Positions 59,236 through 64,000 of a stretch of DNA of 64,000 nt are shown piece by piece. The position numbers and the translations under genes were made by a program. Origin of the DNA: Symsagittifera roscoffensis (Eukaryota; Xenacoelomorpha; Acoela; Convolutidae); the NCBI RefSeq assembly GCF_963678635.1, contig NC_087064.1, positions 25,894,189-25,958,188 of the forward strand, in the 5' to 3' direction. The first letter of the stretch is position 1; each line of letters begins with the position of its first letter. The notes beneath the pieces were generated by a model, which ran no database searches, was not told the origin of the DNA, and saw only the letters and a list, made by a program, of their open reading frames with translations.

Positions 59236-59647
59236 TATTAATGATACATAGCAATAAAGTTGAAAGTATGAAAGCTAGTACAGCGTAAAGCTAGTATAGT
59301 CGCTTAGCAATACCAGCTGTATAGCCCAGCGTATACATAGTGCGTTCCGGGGAGTTCGGCGTGGGTTAGATTCTCACCTAAGTTGTTTCATTTGAGAATC
59401 CTATTCGAGCCGAACCTGGCAGAACATAAAATGCTAACATTTTAATCGGTTCAAAATTGGAAATGAGTTTCTGTTAATTCAACAGCGTGAACTGAATTTG
59501 ATTTCTTAGAAAAAATCATAAATCAGCGCTTGATCAACCTCACTATTTTGGCTTGATACGTTTAATGTAGTCACAATATTTCGACCATATTTCGTGAATT
59601 TAAAACCAATTATGTTTTGTTTTACTGTATAAATTGAGCAGAATACA
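59236..59647 (+). repeat. BEL/Pao LTR copy e (plus)
   Basis: About 412 bp, from ATTAATGATACATAGC to GAGCAGAATACA. Correct position for a 3' LTR after the plus-strand integrase. Confidence 0.75.
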
Positions 59648-60020
59648 CTTATATGTTAGAAACAAAACATATAGAAACGGCGATAAATTGGATATTTTGC
59701 TAATGGATAAAACTAGAGTATGAGTTATGCAAAAGATGGAACAATTACAAGTTTTTTTCCGTTTTCATCACAAAGACAATTTCTATTTACCGTGGAGGAT
59801 AGTTCTCTTTAGTTAATTGTGGTTTACAATTCGGTTTTGGGCATTACCATTAGTTGGGCTCACCTTGGGCTCACCTACTTAACGTAGCATCAAATCAAGT
59901 GTTTGGTGGAAAAATTGGAGAAACATAATGTGAAGTGAAGATAAAAAATCATTCACTGGTTAAACTTTATGTTTACCTCACAGAATTTGTAAAACAAATT
60001 TACACGGAACTTGGTTAAAA
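59648..60020 (+). repeat. LTR-flank segment, inverted copy
   Basis: Reverse-complement match to 51540-51889 and 52585-52971 (CTATTTACCGTGGAGGATAG, GTTGGGCTCACCTTGGGCTC). It ends at TACACGGAACTTGG, the same breakpoint as in the minus copies. Confidence 0.75.
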
Positions 60021-61154
60021 TGCATCATGAAATTTTGAGAGTTCGTGTTGTTACGAAAATTTTATTTTGTTCTTTTACAAAGACGTATCTGTCAAAATGT
60101 TATCAAACAATTTTGCAATTGTGATAAATTCGTAATGATTGGTCATTTAAAAAAATCAAGTTTATGTTCAAAAAAATTTTGCCCAAATTCAATACTTGAA
60201 AACTAACCAACTTAACTATAGATTTTTAAATTTAAAAGTTTTCAGTTACTGCTGCATAAAACCTGACAGTGAGAAGGCATACAAAGTTGATAGAATCTAA
60301 AATCAATCAAATGAACTTTTTCTGGACAAAGAAAATGTTTCTTGCTGAATTTAATCAATTAAAAGTCATTTTCGATATTATGGTTTTTCATTGTCCCCCC
60401 CTCTTAGATCTCTTGTCTGCTTTAATTCATGTTGTCTTTAAAAAATTACACCGGCATAGTATGACGCTCAATTTTTTTTCGAACTTAAACTTTTTCTCAG
60501 CCGTGTTTTGTTCAGTTTGTTTTTAATAAATTTTTTGAGGTATACTTTATGGGAAAAATAAAAATTTATTTTTGATTTTTTGTTTCAATTTATGATCTTT
60601 TTTGGTTTGAACAAATGATTAATACGCCTTTTGACCCGAAATTTTTACTGCTTTGATTTTTCAATTTGGTCTTAAGCATGCCTGTTACACGTAGTAAGAA
60701 AAAGAATGGAGCTAAAATTACTATACAAACACGGGAGACAACGCTAATCTCAAGAAAAAGACAAAAACTAATCTTTAAAAAAATCAGCAATGCCTTGGAT
60801 ATTTTGCTAGTATAATAGTATTCCAAACCACTATTTGAAAACTTAACTTATTTGAAACTAAAAAGACTAAGCGATACATCGGATGTTTCGCTGAAGTAAT
60901 TGCTTAAATCTTTTCCGCTACATTGGGCTGGGAAAATTGAGGACTCTTTAACAAAAATTACTTAAAATAAGTTGAACAGAACCAGCGATATATTTGATGT
61001 TATTGATTTTTCTGATAGGTTGGCTCCTCTAGTTTCCAGCATAGAGGAGCAACATAAGAATTGGTCTCGAATAAGAATAAGAGTCTCGAAGACATATTTT
61101 AAGCCGCAGTCTGTAGAAGGCAGAAACGGAGAAGGGTCAATGGCAATTAACAGC
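60021..61154. other. AT-rich spacer with short dispersed motif
   Basis: No gene recognised. Copies of the ATACATTGGATGTTTTGCT-like motif near 60788 (GCCTTGGATATTTTGCTAG), 60872 (GATACATCGGATGTTTCGCT) and 60988. A 70-codon open frame at 60972-61184 is unassigned. Confidence 0.4.
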
Positions 61155-61880
61155 CATCAACAATTTATCCACGAAAATTTTTGACCTCAATACGGAACCG
61201 CACTTCTTAACTTTGTTAAGAAGTAGAAAATATTGGATTTTTGTTAAATAATATTGCTGATCAGAAGAAAGCACAATTTTTTACAAGCTAACCAAGAAAA
61301 CTTTGAATTTAACCAACTTAGTAGCCCATCAAAATACAAATTGTATGAAACATCAAAAAAATTACGTTTTGTAAGATATATGCGAATCAAGTTACGGATT
61401 TAAAGCATGCTTGGTGAGGACGTTTTACGATAGTTCACAAAGAGAGGGGGTATTGTACGGTTGTACCAATTTTTCAAAGAACCAAATTTTATCATCATTA
61501 TCGAATTTAGAAGATGTGAGAAGATTAACTATAAAAAAAACACCAAAACCAATATTGGTTTCTTTAGGAAATTTTTTTTCCCGGATAAATTTTCTAAAAT
61601 ATTTGCAAGTTTTCATCAATGAAGAAGTCAGCCTGTAATCGGCTCAAGTTATTTGTGCAATGGACAAGGTGCTCGGAAAAATAAAAGGCGTCGATGAATC
61701 TTTTGGTGGTGTTTTTGTAGTAGCGTACGGGTACTGTTGCCACCTTCAAAACGTCTCCGGATATAACATATTTGAAGCTTGCAGTTTCATGCTATCGTTG
61801 ATTTTCACTTTTAAAATCATTTTGCCAAATGGTTGGCCAAGAAGGTCAGCGACTCTTGAAGCTGTTAGAAGTTCCAAAGT
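61155..61880 (+). pseudogene. Family B repeat copy 2 with PIF1-like helicase fragment
   Basis: Diverged duplicate of 46590-47290. 61411-61638 ends in NEEVSL, and 61660-61944 has KIKGVDESFGGVFVVAYGY followed by CHLQN in place of CQLP. The Walker B is weaker than in copy 1 and a stop separates the two halves. Confidence 0.6.
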
Positions 61881-62260
61881 TCTGTGTCTCTTCCCCCCAA
61901 AATTTTTTTTTCAGGCAACTATGTCTTCTCACTATTATTTTTAATTCCTGACATCTTTAATGAGAAAAAATCAGCGCATTTCAAAACTGTAGCAAAACAG
62001 TTCAAAAACTTGTATCGTTCTCATTGAAAAAAAAATAAAGCTCTAGGATTGCTCAGCTTTCTCAGAATTCTGTAATTTTTCCACAAAATGACAACTTCGC
62101 CGATTCTTGGAAAATTTGCCATGAATTCAAATGGCTTTCTATCAATGAAATATCATCTCTACACAAGATGAGTGATCACAGTCACGTTTTTTTGTATGTT
62201 ACAAACAGATAATAAAACAAAACTGCGCCTCTGATCATTTGTGTGATGAGTTTTTTAAGT
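61881..62260. other. Unassigned AT-rich stretch
   Basis: No coding signal or repeat recognised. Confidence 0.4.
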
Positions 62261-62261
62261 T

Positions 62262-62913
62262 TTGAACGAGGTTCCTCCACACGAATTGTCCTTCAACATT
62301 TCACTATTCCAACATGCCAACTTCACCAACCATTTTATCAATTCATATACCCAAACCTACAAAAACCAAGCCGGACTATCAGGAGTTAATAGCAACAAAT
62401 CATCACAATTTGCTTTTTCGTTAAGAAACCAAGCATTCCAGCAGGAGTTGTCAACTTAGTAAGTAGTCAGTCAAAAATTTTGTGTCTAATCCACGATTTA
62501 AAAATTTTTCTGCGTGATTGTAAGTTGAAGTGAAAATTGCGATGTCCACAAATGTTTTGCAATTTTCACTTTGTGCGAATCATTTTGGATTTATTTGGGA
62601 CGATCTGTCTGAAATGAGTCAAATTAACCTTGTTAAAACGGACAATTCACATGAAAGCTTCGATATTATTTTTCTGATAACCAACAAGAAAGACGAAAAC
62701 ATTTGCAATCTGAACGAGGACCTTAACGTTCCTAATTCCACAGGCCCCACATCGTCGAATGCACCAAAGAAAAATCACTTTGACACAAACGCAGCTGTTG
62801 AAATTTTCAATTTATATGTCGACGATGAACCTGATCTCAAAAATTTGCGTATTCAAATGTTATTCAATGTTTTCATGACTGTATTGAAAAAGCCAAAAAA
62901 TTTTGAGTGGTAA
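62262..62913 (+). other. Two unassigned open frames, possibly part of the Helitron-like element
   Basis: 62262-62459 (65 codons) and 62530-62913 (127 codons), both in the direction of the Rep relic downstream. The second has an acidic Asn-rich middle and an ending NLRIQMLFNVFMTVL. I recognise no domain. They could be the N-terminal part of the same element or unrelated exons. Confidence 0.3.
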
Positions 62914-63229
62914 TTCATTGCGAATTTTTATAAATCATCTATTTCTTTGCTTCAATTGGAAGCATTGCTGTTCCCCTCCATTTTCCCTTTTCAAACTTCA
63001 GACATTTTGACGCCGGGAGCCTTGCATTTTTCTGTGCTCTTCCGACCACAAATGTAAAAAATTTGGCTTTGCAAGACTGTTGCTGCGTTTTAGGTCAAGA
63101 ATCACCGACACTTCACTCTTGACATCCTCGAGCCACCGATATATTCAATTCGCCACTGATTGTTTAATAAAATCTGGAGCACTCGAACGAAATTTTTTGA
63201 AGAGAACTCCAATCTTTAATTTTGTAAAG

Positions 63230-63840
63230 TGAAAAAGTTAACTGGTTCGCAAAACAATTCAATTTTCAAAAAAATGACAACGACCTTTCTGTTCGACAAC
63301 TGGCTGCTGCTTTGCGACGCGAAATGGTTACCTTTTTTTTAACATGGACTTGCAGTCAACGTAAGCATCCTGGAGTTATTCCGCTCTTCGAAGCTCTCAA
63401 AAGTTTTTTTTAGAAAATGCTCGGCCTAGATGAAAAGAGGGTCATATAAAACTCACATGGTAACTTTGGTTAGATGTTGGAGCAGAAGCAAGAAACATTT
63501 CATAAGTTTACTAACAAACTCTACAAAATAAATGTCGGAAAAATAAATAAGATCTGGGTAAGAGTTGAGTTTCAATCAACAGCCGGTAATTTGCCGCATA
63601 ATCACAAAATGCTCTGGGTTGAACCTGGAACATATGATCCGGAAAAATTGATCCAGTGCTCTGAAAAATTGAAGTTTTTTCAGTTTCGCGAAATTTTCGA
63701 ATCTGAAAAAAAAACGCGTTTAATTCTCCTGTAGATATGATGGAACGATATAATGAGTGCGTAAGATTACAGACTCATTGATGTGAAAAATGCATTTACA
63801 GATGTTTGAAAAGAAAAGACCTAGACAGTAATAATTTGTA
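63230..63840 (+). pseudogene. Helitron-like Rep (HUH endonuclease) relic
   Basis: A single reading frame interrupted by three stops (63411, 63453, 63471). It has RREMVTFFLTWTCSQRKHPG, then RVEFQSTAGNLPHNHKMLW, and past 63734 in shifted frame YNECVRLQTH. This order (FFLT-TC-Q-HPGV, then EFQ...LPHxHxLLW, then Q-H-C) is that of the Helitron replication-initiator domain. PHNH occupies the HUH metal-binding position with Asn in the middle. It probably extends beyond the window. Stops make it inactive. Confidence 0.6.
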
Positions 63841-64000
63841 GGACTCCACCCTCCACCATCGGAATGAAAATAACGCTTAAAATAACCCAACAATATCCTA
63901 AAAACGTTCTAGAGTAACTACATGAGTTAGTTTTTACCGAGAGGTTTGCTAACACTTATGGAGTAGCTCCACCTTTGCAATGTTATAAATGGGTGCATCA

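Overview
The window is nuclear DNA of an invertebrate animal. The evidence is a spliced, extracellular-matrix-type gene with GT-AG introns, several families of animal retrotransposons, AT-rich non-coding sequence and many decayed repeats. I cannot fix the phylum from the sequence. T-rich acceptors ending TTTCAG and a divergent teneurin fit several fast-evolving lineages (nematode-like ecdysozoans, appendicularians and others).

Left half (239-30932, + strand): one large gene, a teneurin (Ten-m/Odz family). I could join 14 exons in a single reading frame with every splice phase agreeing. The result is about 2,589 codons ending at TAG 30930-30932. Exons 1-4 encode a long His/Pro/Gly-rich cytoplasmic region and one membrane segment. 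Exons 5-7 encode the juxtamembrane stretch, six EGF-like modules, a Cys-rich spacer and the TTR-like domain. Exons 8-9 hold the FN-plug and NHL propeller, and exons 10-13 the YD shell. Exon 14 is a short proline-rich tail in place of the usual toxin-like C-terminal domain. Introns 2 (9.3 kb) and 3 (10.3 kb) carry several dispersed repeat families.

Middle (31-36.5 kb): intergenic repeats, including a 619-bp inverted-repeat element whose ends run into poly-C/poly-G and which has a 6-bp target duplication. From 40828 down to 36540 on the minus strand are the last two exons of a second, unrecognised host gene, a Cys-containing protein with a hydrophobic C-terminus. Its last 3.9-kb intron holds a dead Copia retrotransposon and a ~180-bp tandem repeat.

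Right third (41-64 kb): a transposon graveyard. It contains a LINE 3' end, a second Copia scrap, a CAGGGGCGG-ended MITE, a 371-bp tandem array, two copies of a unit with a PIF1-like helicase fragment, and a scrambled BEL/Pao locus. The BEL/Pao locus has five LTR copies, an inverted repeat of about 1.7 kb arms, and tandem chimeric gag/integrase units. A Helitron-like Rep relic runs towards the right edge. None of these elements looks intact. I see no RNA genes, CRISPR array or operon-like organisation.
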